Shown: one piece after another, positions 1-20,619 of the stretch
Layout: each line of letters starts with the position of its first letter
Numbering within the stretch: the stretch's first letter is position 1
Source of the DNA: Anas platyrhynchos
Lineage: Eukaryota > Chordata > Aves > Anseriformes > Anatidae
DNA: 64,000 nucleotides
Direction of reading: 5' to 3'
NCBI RefSeq assembly: GCF_047663525.1
Contig: NC_092587.1
Coordinates: 39,919,001-39,983,000, forward strand
Position numbers and translations under genes: made by a program
Notes under the pieces: generated by a model
The model's database searches: none
What the model saw: the letters and a program-made list of their open reading frames with translations, nothing else
What the model was told of the DNA's origin: nothing

Positions 1-900
1 TTTGTACTAACCAGGCTTTCAAAAGGTAGTCTGAGTTTTTGCTACAGTAATCTTGTGGGTGTTGTCTGCCTATCTTATCTCAAAATGTTGGCTGTTACCT
101 GAAAAAAAATCCCTTTTGTAATGAGTGATGAGCACTGCAATTTATTTCACACTGTGACAGTTTGAAATGATGCCTTCTGAAATTATGTTTTGGGGGTTGC
201 TTTACTTTATTACGTTTTTGTTTTCCAAAAAAGCAGTCACACCTGTTGCTAGTTTCAGCAGGAATCTGAAAAAGCACAAAAAGTCTCTATTGAACACCCT
301 AGTTTGTTCTTGAGTTACCTGCATCCTACCTATGTATGCAGAAGATTGGTTATTTTAGGACGTGTGTTTCTTTTTGCAATCCTTTCCTTTATTTGAGAAA
401 CTGTCATACTGATTTGTCATACTAAACTATCACCTTCTGACAAAAGTAATTTCTCTAAAAGTTTCCTTCTTTACAGAATTTTTAAAAAGCCTTGAACTAG
501 AAACACATGACTGTAACCACGATTAAAGTTTTGTAAACGATTCAAAGCAGGGATGGAGAACAACCGCAAGCCTTCCATTAACATACTTGACTACGTTTTT
601 TTCCCCTCGATGACAGCTGAGCCTGCCGTCGAGGGGATGCAGCAACTCCTTCAACTTTCAACTCCATTCAAATTGAATAGCAGCCTTCAGAATAAACTAG
701 AAAACAGAAAAGAGTATTAGAAATTCGCATGCTTTCAATGGGAGTACTTCTGTAAATAAAAAATTGTTTTAGAGACAACGTTTCCATCACTGATAATTTG
801 GGTATTTTCATCAGCAAGCTCCCAAACGTTGCTAGGTTCCCTTTTTCACCACTCCTTAAGTTCAGTTTTTCCTTGCTAACGCTTTACCAGATTCTTTGTC
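1..900. other. AT-rich flank, no gene seen
   Basis: No convincing exon, RNA gene or recognisable repeat. The only structure noticed is an imperfect inverted repeat at 603-636 (CCCCTCGA paired with TCGAGGGG around an 18-base centre). Confidence 0.5.
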
Positions 901-929
901 CAATTTACCTCTTCGTCTCAAGTCCTACC

Positions 930-1450
930 CCCTTTCCCATGTGCTTCTTTGGGCCCCTCCCGTTGCAGCGTTAGGGTTTGTTACCCCTCGGGAAGGCGAA
1001 GCCGTGTTACTGCCCTGGCCCAGGTGCTGCGGGCAGGCCCCGCTGGCACGCAGCCACCCCACACCGACATTTTTCCCCGGTGCTCTCCCCGGGAGGGCTG
1101 CGTTTCCCTCCACCCCGCCGGCTGAGGCACCCAGAGCCCGTCGTTTTCAAGTCACCATTAACAAAGGCTGGTCCCGTTGCTACCCTCTGCGGGGCACTCA
1201 ACTCCCCAGCACCCGTTACCAGGCAGGCAGCCGAGCCGAGGGGAGGGGAGGGCAGGCGGGCCGGGCGCTCGGCCCCTCTCCTCCCGCACCCCCCGGGCTG
1301 AGGGCGGCCCCGCTCCCGGCCGTTCCCCTGCGGGCTGAGGGCGGCCCCGCGCCTGCGCCCCGGTCCCGGTGCCGGCTGGCGGCGGAGCTCGGTGCCGGCC
1401 GCCCGGCCCGGAGGGCTGTTTGCCAGGGGTGCTGCCAAAGCCAGGCAAAA
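930..1450. promoter_or_regulatory. Orphan CpG island
   Basis: A block very rich in G+C and CpG stands in AT-rich surroundings and is densest at about 1200-1420. It resembles a vertebrate CpG-island promoter, but I find no spliced coding exon attached on either strand. The open frames across it (up to 223 aa) are low-complexity Pro/Arg/Ala/Gly translations, as expected from GC-rich DNA. It may be the promoter or first noncoding exon of a gene lying left of the window, or of a noncoding RNA. Confidence 0.6.
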
Positions 1451-2792
1451 GCTGTCGTTTATTGCAAAGCTAGTGACTGCGGTGGAGATGTATGGCTGGA
1501 GGCTATTAATTTCAACCCCCTCGTTTGTTTTCAGAAGCAAAGATACTCTGCTTCTACGCAGAAATGAACAATTCGGTCAGTTTCATGGAGTGAAACACCA
1601 GAAGTATTGGTCCCTTTCATTAAAGCCTGCTTCCTCCACAGAAACAAATCCACTTTATTTTCCTTAAGAAAAAAAAAAGTGGAAAAAGTTAAGGAATTAT
1701 ACCGTAGTACTTAAAAGCTACGCATTTAAAAACAAACAACAAAACAGCATTCCACAGTCAAACCTACCTCTTCAGTAATTCCTGGCATTGAAGGGTGGCA
1801 GTTTCATGGGCACATGGGCTAAGTGAACACAAAAATAATAGAAAATAACTAAGGTCTGGACAGAACTGACTGTTGCAAAGGAGAAAAAATGCTTTTCTAA
1901 ACACTGACCTAAAAACGCCGCCATCAAACTAACATAAAACAAAACACCCCCCCCCAAAAAAAAAAAAAAAAAAAAAAAACACCACCCAAGCCCTACAGTT
2001 CTTGAATGATATGTAGTAATACATATATTGGTACTGTCGTAAGAAAAGTGTATTACAATGAAACAGAAGGCCAGATTCTGCAGTGTTAAAACAAAGATGA
2101 ATCAGGGACACTAGTGCTAATGGGTATCAGCAATTACTAGGCATCTGCCAAGTTTAACCACTGATGGCTGGGGAATAAAGAAAATTATCCAACGTAATGC
2201 AGTAAGGTTTCAATTGACATACAAAACTATACATCATTCCTGAGGAGACAGACAAATGAGAATTATTTTAACAGTATTTGTTAAATTTCTCTCCAAAGAA
2301 AGAAACTTGTCTACGAACACATCTCTAAGACTTAACGTGTACTGGTTTTCATTCCTCCCCACCCCCAGAAGTTTTCCAAAAAGTGCTGAATTCAACAGTG
2401 CATGCTCTTTAATAAACTCAAGTCACAGTTCAAGTGGTACTAAGCTCACTAGTTATAAAACATTTACAAAGCACCTATTCTTTAGTCTAAATTACAAGAT
2501 ATTCCAACATTTTAGTGAAGCATCAGATATAATTACAGTGCATTATATACAGAGTACAGAAATATTTTCATAGGAAAAAATAAATAGAAAAAATACGTAA
2601 ACATCCTCAGTGAAACTTTGCTGCCATTGATGACACTTAGGGAACCATCACAGACAAGAATACAGGCAGCTTTCACCCCTCTTTTTAAAGCATATAGCAG
2701 TGCATGGAGCTTCATTGGAAACAGTTTAAAGTGCATACAACATTGTGGAAAAACAAAATCATTAGCTTTTGTAAATTTTATACATGCAGATT

Positions 2793-5700
2793 TCATTCAT
2801 ATCTATTACGTCTCCTCAATCCCATCTCTGATTCTATGACGTTTTTGTTTATCATTTCTTGGTCTTCTACCACATCTGGCTCAAAACGGTGTACTTCACA
2901 CTCATCATATAATTCATGCTCTTCTATTTTGTAATCATCATCAACATCCTCCTGAAAATCTTCATTACCATCATCTTCTCTGTCATCTAGTTCTTTCTCT
3001 TGAGGGTGTTCCGCAAATGACTGAATGAGATCTTCAAGTTTCTCATTACAAATGTGGTTGACATCTTAAAATGCACAAAAAAAGGTTTCAATTACTGGAC
3101 AGATTCCAAGTTTCAGAGGCAGCTTAGAAGCAGCATATTCGTTTTCTGTTTTTCTCTTTTTTAATAACTCAACTAATGCAGAAATTCCCCAAATTTCTAA
3201 TGAACCATTCTTAACATTGAAGATTTGTCTTGGACTCTATTCGTCTTTTGGAAGCCTCCAGAGGAAACAAATAGACAATTTACTGTTCAACGCAATCATG
3301 CAAGTATCGCCCACAGCCCCAGAGGTCCCCATTTGGGAATCCTCAGACTGAAGTTAGACCAGTACTAACAGACGGCTCAGGAACTCACATTCAAGAAACA
3401 TGTTTTAACAAAATGTGACTGCTCTTTGACCTAGTTCAATGTACTTTAGCGCTTATTCTTACAAAACAAACAAACAAAAACAATACTTCAAGACGTGGTA
3501 TCAGATATACTTCAATCAGGAAGAAAGGTATACCTCGGGAATAAATTAATTCCATGCACACTTAACCAAAGATACAGGAGCTGAACATTATTACAGAAAG
3601 ATCTGTTTATTCTTTTAAAATATAAACTACTTGGGTACCTATGCTACTGAAAATTCAAGTACCTGTCATCTTGTTTTCTGATTTATCCAATCCACTTTCT
3701 TTCATCAGTCGTCTAATTGATTGGATCTGTGTCATTATTTCATCTTTCTGCTCACAAGCTAAAGCATTGACGCTGGAAAAGAGAGATGTCAACATCTGAA
3801 AGATTACCTTGGAAGTGAGTGTTTTATAACAATACGTAGGATTGCAGTATTTCTTTTAGTAGATAAATGCCATACTTAGCAAACACTTTTAGGTCAACGA
3901 GAATGTCTCCCATGAAGTTGAGAGATCTTGACATACTAGAGGGCAGGGCAATCACCAACTGTGTGAAATTTAACAGGAGAATGTGCCAGAATCTGCCCTG
4001 GGACAGGGCATTTCTGTATATACATGTATGTACAGTCTGGGGGATGAGAGGCTGAAAAGCAGCCTCGTGGAAGCGGTCTGGCGGCCAGTGATAGGGTCCT
4101 AAGGAACGGCATGAATCTGCATCAGGAGAGGTTCAGTTTGGATGCCAGGCAAAGGTTTTTTACTGAGAGGGTTGTCGGGCACTGGGACAGGTTCCCCAGG
4201 GAAGTGGTCATGGCACTGGGCATGCCAGAGTCCAAGCAGCATTTGGACAACGCTCTCAGACACATGGTAATGATTTATAGGTAGTCCTGTGTAGAACAAG
4301 GAGTTGGGCTCAAAGACCCTTGTCCGTCCCTTCCAACTCAGGATATCCTGTGATTCTATGATCACGCACACCTACTGAGTAATTTAGTTGCTGAATTCAA
4401 ATGCTGGAGCTCCAACGGCTACTAAGGTGTAGCAATGACTACAGAAAACAACAACCACCCAAGTGATTCTATTTTTAGGACAACAATGCCTAATATAGAG
4501 CTATTGAGTTCAGAGGCTTTTCTCTCTTTGTTTACTCTCTCTCCTCTCCTCCCCATCACTGCTGGAAATTTCTTAAGCAAATTGGCCAGTGAATTTACTG
4601 TTTAATAGTCACAGCACATAGTGGGTTCAGAAGTACACTTAAGGAACAATCATGAAATTCTGCATGTTTTAAACTAGGCTTCATGAAAGCTGTCAGTCTA
4701 CACCAAATATACAGCATGGATACTTTTATTTGTGGTACATGTGTAAGGCCCTACCTTCTTAAGCAAAGAACATCTTTAAAACTACAAGGAGGTAATATTA
4801 CTTATTCCCTTGTTTTTACACTACTACAGACTAGTTATAGTTCCCTAAAGCACACACATTCATTTATCAGGTTCCTTTCAAAACACAGAAATAAACAGCT
4901 ATACACTGATAACCAGTTTCATCTTCTAATGATATTGAAGACATTCGTTTTGCTACCAGAAATCTAATCATAGAATCATAGAAACACAAGGTTGGAAAGG
5001 ACCCACAGGATCATCTAGTCCAACCATCCTTCTATTACCATTACTACCTATTACTAAAATAGCAGTAAGCACAAATGAAAGCTTAAGAACACTTTCTATT
5101 CCTATAAAAATAAATAATTTGTATCCTCACAAGGCTTTTCAAATGATGCTGACCTTATTTTTCCAGTATTATTCTCCTCAGTCCACATTAAAGTTTAACT
5201 TGTTAAGCCACAGTAACTTGATCGTAAGTCTGAGCTTTTGCATTTATGTTGGTAAACAAGAGAGATGTCTCTAGAAAACACCCTAAATGGCAGACGAGGT
5301 ACTACCTGTAAAAGGCTACAGAAATAGTAAGCAATTAAAGATGGTTGCTAAACAATGATCTCTATCTATAAGAAACTTTTTTTGAACTTTTTGTTAACAT
5401 TTTGGAAAATTTCAATTTACAGACAAGAATACTAACTAAAATGTTTTCAAATCACTCACCAGTTTGACAGTGGATCCAACTGAGTCAATAAAGAATTTAA
5501 CATTTTCTCTGTCTGTGCTAGGTGCTGCTCCAGTTCTAAAAGCTGATGTTCTAGCAAAAGAAAAAAAAAAAAGGAGGGAGGGAGGGGCAAGGCGAACACT
5601 CTACATTATGAAATTTATTTACAATACCGAAAGGATATTACTTTGTAACAGTGGTTGGACAGATTCAAAATACAGTTGTTTTTTTTTTCTTTTTCTCTAT

Positions 5701-8700
5701 AAAAGTCTAGAATGTGAAAAGGAGGTTGTAGCTTTAAAAACAGAAGCTTTACAATGTATAACTGAAATACTTCTCATCTGGTAACGCCTCTAGTAGTGTC
5801 TAACAGTATATGCTGGTAGACACTGAGACTGTGACTGTCACCGTCCCAGCCTCTGAAACTGTGCAGCTCCAAGATTTCCTGAGCCAACAGTAGTGCCTTC
5901 ATACACTGTCATTAATTTGCTCACTCACACCTTGCAACTACATTCAATGCTTCAGGCACTACAGTTGAGAGGAGTAACTCTTTCTAAAATACTATTAAAC
6001 TTGGGAAGAAAGAAAAATGCAATACATAAGAGTGGTAAGTAAGCAGTGTAACAGAACACTGCTGAAACCAATTGCAGATCTGATGTACAGGGACACCAAA
6101 AGAGGCTGATAAATTGTTTAATTAACTGTCTATAAGAGGGCCAAAAAGAAGTATGAGAATAACAGAACTTCTGTGTGCCCTAACTTTTTCTCCAAAGGAA
6201 AGCCCACTTCTCGGCATGTCCAAAATAGTCTGAATCTGACAGCCAATGGTACTCTGTATCATGAAGAAAAAGATACCATCGTTTACTTATTTTCTTACTT
6301 TGTCACCTCTATAAACCTCTCATGGTTTTGACAAATCTCTAATTTGGCCCAGAAATACAACAGTCTGTATCAAATTGTCTATACTGTTCTGTTATCAATA
6401 CAGTTCAATTCTAAAGCTACTTAATGTATTCCAGTTCAATATCCTATTAATTTTAAAGAATATTATATCCTATTTAAACAACCTATTCTATTGAAGAAAA
6501 TTCTATCAGGTCTCAAGTGACAAAAACATCACACATTACAATGTAGAGAACCTTTACAAGGTTACAAGGTATTACTGTATCTCTTCTAAAGAATACTACC
6601 ATCTGGAGTTTGCAAACAAACCTAATGACCGTTTGAAATATATAGAATAAAGTGGATTTTTTAGGTTCCTAATAGCACTTAAGTAACTGTAAAGACTGTT
6701 CCTCTTCAGATAGACTGCATTAATTAAAATACGTAGCTTTGTTTCAGTAGGATATACACATCTGGTGAATGTTTCCATACTAAATGGTATCTTACCGGTT
6801 TCCTTTGCTTTGTCTTCTGTGTTTTTTTCCTTCTTAGCGAGATTTTCTTCATGTGCCTTCATCTTCAATAAATAAAATTGTGTTAAAGGCTGCATTAACT
6901 ATTCTGATATTAAAAATAAAAATACATTTACAAATTCAGTGACAGCAAATAGCAACCATAAACATTTGCACTCAATTAAAGAAACTATTTCTGCTATGCC
7001 TTCTTGCAATATTAAAGTAACACTTCTGATTTCAAACAACGACAATATAACAGAGAAAAGTCATAAAGGAAGCGGTTGCTTCTTCATCTCCAGTTTTCAA
7101 AAATGAACTGAAGGAACCTTCTACGTTATTGGATCTAATCTCCTACCATTAATTAGGAGATAAAACTCCTTTTCTTAAACTAATAAAGCCGTTATTATAA
7201 AAATACTTATTTTTCTGTTCCACAAGCATAAGTGTACAGAGTTTTAATATACAAAATACAGTTTTTAATGATGTTAAATTTTATATACAACCTAATTACA
7301 ATGATTATTAGAACCAAACTATTCAACCTTTATCTTCATCTTACTAAGCAGCTGTATTCCTCTTGCACAGGAGATGATATAAAACTGACTATGGACATGA
7401 AGATACTGTCTCTCCTGCTTCTCATGTTTAACCCTGACTTTTATTTATTCCCCTCTTTCCTCCCTTAAAAGAGGGGCTGACAGTGTGTGTGTGTGCCTAG
7501 GCTGCTCATTATTCTATCCAATTGCTACCCTAAGGCTATTATTCTACAGGAATCACCTCCTTCCCATACATGAGGTCATTCTCAAATACGAAAAAGAAGT
7601 GAAACACTAATGAGACTTCAGTTACAGCCTCGGGTAACAGCACTGTTTGCATTCTCAGATTCTTATTTGAGACTGGGGGAGAAGCATGAGATTCTCATTA
7701 AGTGTCTGAAAATATGTAGTGTCAGAAGCCTTCTTCAGCAGGAAGAATCATATATGCTACAATTTTAACTGTGGTTTACATTCAAATTCAAACCGAGCAC
7801 AAAATGTCATTCAGACAGCCATGCTTGGTGGGGAGCAAGTATTACATTTCCTTCTAATTTCAATAACTGAATGCTTTAAGGCTTACCTTTAGGAATTTGT
7901 ATGCTGCAAACACTCCCACTCCAAGAGCATACAATGGCATAAGGGTGAACGCTAAGTCTCTACCATTTCCTCTTGTCCTCTCACTCTTTATCTGTTTTTC
8001 CATTGCATTTCTCATCTGCTGAATACTCTGGTAGTTATGACCCTCGGAATTTCCTGGATTCAGGTGAACTTGATGAACTGCCTGAGGGCTACCTTAAAAA
8101 TTGAAATGAGAGAAAGAAGACAAAAAAGTGAAATCGAAGGTGTAATTAGTTTCACAACTGGAATTTCCCCTCCCACTTTGTTTTTCGCTCCTGTAAATGG
8201 TGTGGTCAGCCCTACATCAAAATAAAGTTACCTACAGTACTCGTCTGTATACAGAATGTAAAGTTAAGTCTAGGTAGAAAAGACTCTCGAATTAAGTTTC
8301 TATCTTCCTTTAACATACAAGTCTTCAATAAATAAATAAGTAAACAGTCGAAATACACATGCTGTGTTGTTGCTTTGGTTGCTTGAGCAATAAATTCAGT
8401 GTTATGCACCTACCCCCACAGGCTGTACTTCTGCGAATCAAACATTCAGCCAGATAATTATGCAACAGCAAACAGCAGCCCGGCCCATTCAGTGATACCT
8501 TTCCTAAAGAAAGGCTCCTGGGCTCCTCTCAATACCTTACTTGACAGATTTGGTAAGAGCCGGTGCCGACGCGTCCCACCTGCTGTCCTGGCTGAAGTTC
8601 CAACCCAGTCCCTAACCTGTCAGAGCCACCGGCAACACCACGCCACCTACCCACTCACTGCAGCTGCCATATATATATCCAATATATATATGTATTCCAG

Positions 8701-9012
8701 TGACAGAGCAACATCAGTAAATCGATGCTCTAAGACCCAAGAGCCGCCTCACGCCCCGACCCCCCCCCCCCCCCCCGCCCGCCATTTCGCGGCGGCTCCC
8801 TCCGGGCTTCCCCGGGCAGAGCCGGCCCGGCGGCTGCCCGCGGTACCTCCGTGCTGCGCCCGGGGATCGTGAGGGCCGGGGCCGGCCCTGGGGCCCCGCG
8901 GAGCCCTGCCGGCCCTGCCGCCGCCTCCCCCGAGCATCCTGGGCGCGGCGAGGAGCGCGCAGAGCACCAGCACCGCCGACACCACCGCCTGCTGCAGCAC
9001 CGACAGCGCCAT
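2793..9012 (-). CDS. RIC3/CCDC107-family membrane and coiled-coil protein (six exons, 303 aa)
   Basis: Coding exons on the minus strand are 8847-9012, 7887-8092, 6796-6862, 5460-5550, 3663-3772 and 2793-3064. Phases agree throughout and sum to 912 bp including TGA. Residues 1-22 form an N-terminal hydrophobic segment (MALSVLQQAVVSAVLVLCAL...). A Gly/Arg/Pro-rich linker follows, then a second hydrophobic stretch at about 102-124 ending FAAYKFLK. A coiled coil spans about 145-215 and includes EQHLAQTEKMLNSLLTQLDP, which resembles human CCDC107 (LAQTEQHLNNLMAQLDP). The tail is acidic and ends GLRRRNRYE; both RIC3 (LRKRN) and CCDC107 (GLRRR) end in a similar basic motif. RIC3 is an ER chaperone for acetylcholine-receptor assembly; the role of CCDC107 is unclear, so function here is inference. 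Length is near CCDC107 (283 aa) rather than RIC3 (369 aa). The start is the first ATG of the island-borne exon. Confidence 0.82.
3911..4362 (+). repeat. CR1 LINE fragment (3' part)
   Basis: Decayed CR1 ORF2 end and 3' UTR in plus orientation. Traces of the family are visible in translation (VKFN, then WGMRG), followed by the characteristic [16 protein letters not shown] region in degraded form. It ends in TCCTGTGATTCTATGATCA, the CR1 tail. It lies in an intron of the minus-strand RIC3/CCDC107-like gene. Confidence 0.8.
4967..5040 (-). repeat. CR1 3' tail fragment
   Basis: Reverse orientation. It begins with the tail (ATCATAGAATCATAGAA) and continues AGGTTGGAAAGGACCCACAGG, typical of the last 70 bp of CR1. 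Intronic. Confidence 0.75.
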
Positions 9013-9247
9013 GGCCGCGGCCGCGCCGCCTCCCTGGCGCCGGAGGAGCTGCGAGCCGCCGGCCGGCCCCACACCGCCCCCCGGCGGGCTCGGAGCGGCT
9101 GCCGGCTCCCCGCACCGCCCCGAGGGAGCGGGGGCAGCTGCGGGGCTCGGCGAGGCTCCGAAGGGATTGGGCGGGTGGGGGGCGGGGGGGGTCGTGAAGG
9201 TTCTGGAAAGGGCTCGGGGCGCGGAGCGTTGGGGCGGCTGCGGAGCC

Positions 9248-16624
<7,377 letters not shown>

Positions 16625-18790
16625 CTGTATTTGAAATACATACTATGTTCTGAAGATAATCTCTAATGAATTAAGCAAAAATCTTTTTGCCATAACTTTA
16701 AAGACAGCTTTCTTTTCAAGTAATTTTGTTACTACTTTATTCTGTTTATAAAAAGATAACATGCTATAAAACTGAACATACTTGTAGGTAAGACCCGTGC
16801 TGGGAAAACATTAAGCTAAAGATGGCATCTGATAAGATCTGAGGTATTGTTTTTAATTACCAAATTTACATATTCAACTGAATTTAATTACCACATTTGC
16901 ATAGTATATTCCTGGAATTCAAGGAGAAAATTACTTATCAGTTAAATAACTGTTACTATTCATCCTAAGCCAATATTTGAAGTGACAATTGCTGAATTTG
17001 GATGCTGAGAGGAAATACATCATATTATGTACTCAGTCCTATTTCCTAGAGTGACAGAATGTTCCAACTAAAATATATAAAGTAAGAAGGTTCTGTAGAA
17101 ACAGTTCTTTAGAAATCTTGATGTTTAACAAGTTAGTACAATCTGGTTTTTATTCAGTAATGTATTTATTCTTCCTCCTTCAAAATAAAATGCCAAACCT
17201 TGTGTTTCATTTGTAAACCTTTTATTTTATTTGTTTTAACCTGTACTGTTACTTATGCATAAAGTATTTCCTGTTCTGTAAGTGTTCTAAATTTTTAATA
17301 ATAAATTTTCTGTTATTTTTTTCTGGAAACCTGCTTAAGTCCTTTTATTCAACACAGATTTTATTCTTCTATATCTAAGAGAGCAAGTCTTTAATTCATA
17401 TGCTTTAATTTCACTTTCTCTTAAAAACAAATTATATTTACACAAGGATCTGAAGCTGTTTTTGTTACCAGTTTAATAAAGTAGATTTTCTTAATTGTAT
17501 CAGTTTTATCTAATAAATGCTAAAATAACTGTTAAAATACATTATTATTAGGTAATGTTTCACTGTTATAAAACAACAAAAAAAAAGTCAATTTTTTTTA
17601 TTATTTTCTTACTGTTCAGAACTCAATCTGAACTTAAAGGAATCTTCCATGAGTTCGTCTTTTGGAACAAATTTGTTTTATATTTCCTTTCTTTGTGTCT
17701 ATGATAGACAACTCAGATCTAAAACACTGCAGTTGATGATTTAAATCTGTGCTGGTATTTTCCACTGATGGCATAAAAAAAAAAAAAAATTATAAAAGAG
17801 TCTCAAAGAAAATAAGCTAGACTTCTGTTGTAGATTAATTTAATCAGACATGATAGCTATTTCTTCAGTAAGTTTTCTATTCTAAAATTACTCAAACACA
17901 GAACAGGCTTTAAATATATTAGCCTTTTATTTAAAATTTGGATTACATTCTCAAATCTAGGAGTCTAATACCTAAGACCATAAATAGGCAACTCCTTCAT
18001 ACAAAATTGCACAGTATGAAAGTTCCTGAGCAGCAGCTCTTCCCGGTGCTTTACCTGAAAGTTAGGTCTCTGAAGATAAAATCTTTATTTAGATGGCTTC
18101 TTATGGTTGTAAAGCTTAATTTCGAACTTGGTAAGGAAAAAGATTGCTTAGTACCTGCAATATAAAATTTTGTGCATAGATGACCTAATTTTCTATTATA
18201 CTTTGCTACCGAGAAGAGTTAGAATAACTATAGTCTCAGTATTGTGAGGCACTGGAATGATATATCATCTACACACTGACAGGCTGTTACCATCCTCAGT
18301 GATGGTTCTTGTGTCCACACAAAAATACTTTGCTCCATTCCCTAATTTGCCTAATACCCCAATGTCTTTGTGAGGAAGTCTAGGTGTGGCTGAGAAGGTA
18401 GTTCATTCCAAATAACATTTTTCTAAAAACAGCATGGAGGTGGACTGTAACGGCTTTCTGTATCCTCTGTCAGGAGATTCCTGAGTATTTTTCAGTAATA
18501 TTTCAATAGTATTATAGTGGTTCTTGAATGTACACATTTTCATGCTACTGCCATGCACCAACTATTTCAGGTGTTATCCTAAGAAAATGGACGTACAATG
18601 GACAGCAGAAAAGCCTTATTTTTGGAATCTTCTCATTTAGCACCTTGAAATTAAAAATAAAGAGATAACCAGAGATGCAGCACAGCTAGGCATACACATG
18701 TAACAAACTTCCTGTATCTATGTTGTTGAGATCATTCAAAATCCCTCATTGTGCACAACCCAGTGGAGCTTCAGCTCCATGAAGGAATGA
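16625..18790. other. 3' UTR and AT-rich intergenic DNA
   Basis: AT-rich DNA with the candidate poly(A) signals of the upstream gene and several homopolymer runs. The small open frame at 17938-18165 has no recognisable motif and no splice context, and I do not call it a gene. Confidence 0.5.
17184..17305 (+). promoter_or_regulatory. Candidate poly(A) signals of the GLIPR1L2-like gene
   Basis: AATAAA hexamers at 17184-17189 and 17300-17305 lie 560-680 bp past the stop codon. The second is followed by a T-rich stretch. Which is used cannot be told from sequence. Confidence 0.4.
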
Positions 18791-18794
18791 CAGG

Positions 18795-19060
18795 AGCACA
18801 GAGAGGTTGAGGTTAGAAGGCACCTCTGGAGGCCACCTTGTCCATGCTCTTGCTCAAGCAGGGATACCTAGGTTGCCCAGAACCATGCCCAGGTGACTTT
18901 TGATATCTCCAAGGAGGAAGACTTCACAACTGCTTTCAGCAGCCTGTGCCAATGCTCAGGCAACCTCACAAGACAAAAGTCCATCCTGATGTTTAGGTGT
19001 AGCCTCCAGTGTTTCAATTTCTGTCCATTGCCCCTTGTCCTGTCACTGGGCACCGCTTGT
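18795..19060 (-). repeat. CR1 LINE fragment
   Basis: Reverse CR1 3' end. The tail side shows AGGTTGAGGTTAGAAGGCAC. The minus-strand translation gives RTRGNGQKLKHWRLHLNIRM, the degraded ORF2 C-terminus. Confidence 0.8.
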
Positions 19061-20014
19061 CACTCAATACTTGTCACTCAGGAGACCACTGTCTTCCCCA
19101 GCATTATCACTGCCTATTTGTCGTGCCTTTGGTTTTCAGCAGGCCTATCACCAAAGGGAGGAGACAGCCTTTGGTGGATGTATCACACGTCCCTTACTCT
19201 TTGGTTGGAAGGACGGTGTGAAACAGGCTGGGTTTGAAGGCCAAAGAAGATGTGATAAAGGGCCATCTTTACTGGCAGGAGGTAGGCACCACAAAGTTAA
19301 GAACAACTAGCAACCTCTTGTACTTTGGTCCATATGGCATCCCCGTAGACTGTTCAGAGAGGTCAGCAAGCTGCACATTACAGTTCTGCTCAGTTAGGCT
19401 ATGGGGCGTAGTTGCAGTAAGCAGCACTGTACAAAGTGCCCTAACCAAAACAACAGTAAAACAGCCTGCAGTCCAACCACATTCATGGCCTCCCTTGTTA
19501 ATTCTAAGATTTTTTATACCCTCATTACTACCAAAATAATTGCATAAATACATAAATAAATAATGTTTATATCCATTATGTTTCTACTTCTTACTATTCT
19601 TATTTCTATTCTTCTATTTTTGTTTCTATTCTTATGTTTCTAGCCATTTTAAAATGAAAGGTGAAAAGTGAGAAAGGGGAACCTAACCATGGGATCTTTT
19701 TTTTCAAATAATTGGGCTGTACAGCTTCCTGCCCATGCCTCACTCATTGTGCTAAATCTCACTTGAGATTTATGCAGGGACAGGCAATGTTTGTATTGTC
19801 CAGGCAAATACTATGTGGATATCCAAATCACAAGGCTTCATTTTCATCTGGTTTATGAGAAAGGCTGATTAATGGTGAAAGATTATAATTCTTTTTATGA
19901 AAACATCACTTCTAGATGCTTATGGGCAGACAGCACTTCTGCTTTAATTAGATGTAATCACTAGATGGAGCCAGAGTCATCTTCTCCAAGAAAGCATCTT
20001 CCAGGAGTTTATAC
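19061..20014. other. Intergenic DNA, no gene seen
   Basis: No recognisable exon, RNA gene or repeat family. Short open frames near 19009-19553 have no family motifs. Confidence 0.4.
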
Positions 20015-20063
20015 GCCATGATCCTTCCGACTCAGGATTTTTTATGATTCTGTGATCTTACAA
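20015..20063 (+). repeat. CR1 3' tail fragment
   Basis: A short piece ending TTTTTATGATTCTGTGATC, preceded by ATCCTTCCGACTCAGG, as in the CR1 3' terminus. Confidence 0.55.
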
Positions 20064-20533
20064 CCCGGACTATCCTGCATATATCAAATTTTTCTGCTTC
20101 AAAAAGGTCTCAGTTTTCAGTCTCCAAGCAGAACATTTCTGCTGCACAAATATAAAACTGCTAGATCATTGGATTGCTAAATTAATGGCGCAGTTTTACT
20201 ACATTGCTAATATTTTTTGTATGAATTGCTTGTCAATGTAATATAGTCATGTTTTTACATAAAGTCCATCTGAGAAAAAGCGTATTCTTACATCTGGGTT
20301 TCCTCATAGCAGTATGTAGCTGAGGGGGTCCAAGTTTCCCAGGTAAGATTTATGTTTTTTCTCCTACCAAGCACCAGCTCAGTATACAAAGCTCTGTTAA
20401 TAACACCCAAACATGTAGATGTTAAACTGAAACTGCTTTTAAACCTATTTGTTGTTACGAACATAGCTTAATACGTGCCTTTTCAGATAATAACTGTCAG
20501 TAAACTGAAGTCATTTGACCTGGCTTAGCAAAG

Positions 20534-20619
20534 AGGCAAGATAACTTCTAAGCGACAAGTAGATGATGAGCCTTCGAGGCAAGATAACTTCTAAGCGACA
20601 AGTAGATGATGAGCCTTCA
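20534..20619 (+). repeat. 43-bp tandem duplication
   Basis: A 43-bp unit beginning AGGCAAGATAACTTCTAAGC occurs twice head to tail with no visible mismatch, starting at 20534 and 20577. It lies beside the LTR fossil and is probably a recent slippage or break-repair duplication. Confidence 0.9.

Noticed and set aside
896-1567. A 223-aa plus-strand frame in the left CpG island
   Set aside because: Low complexity, overlapped by equally long frames on the other strand, no family similarity.
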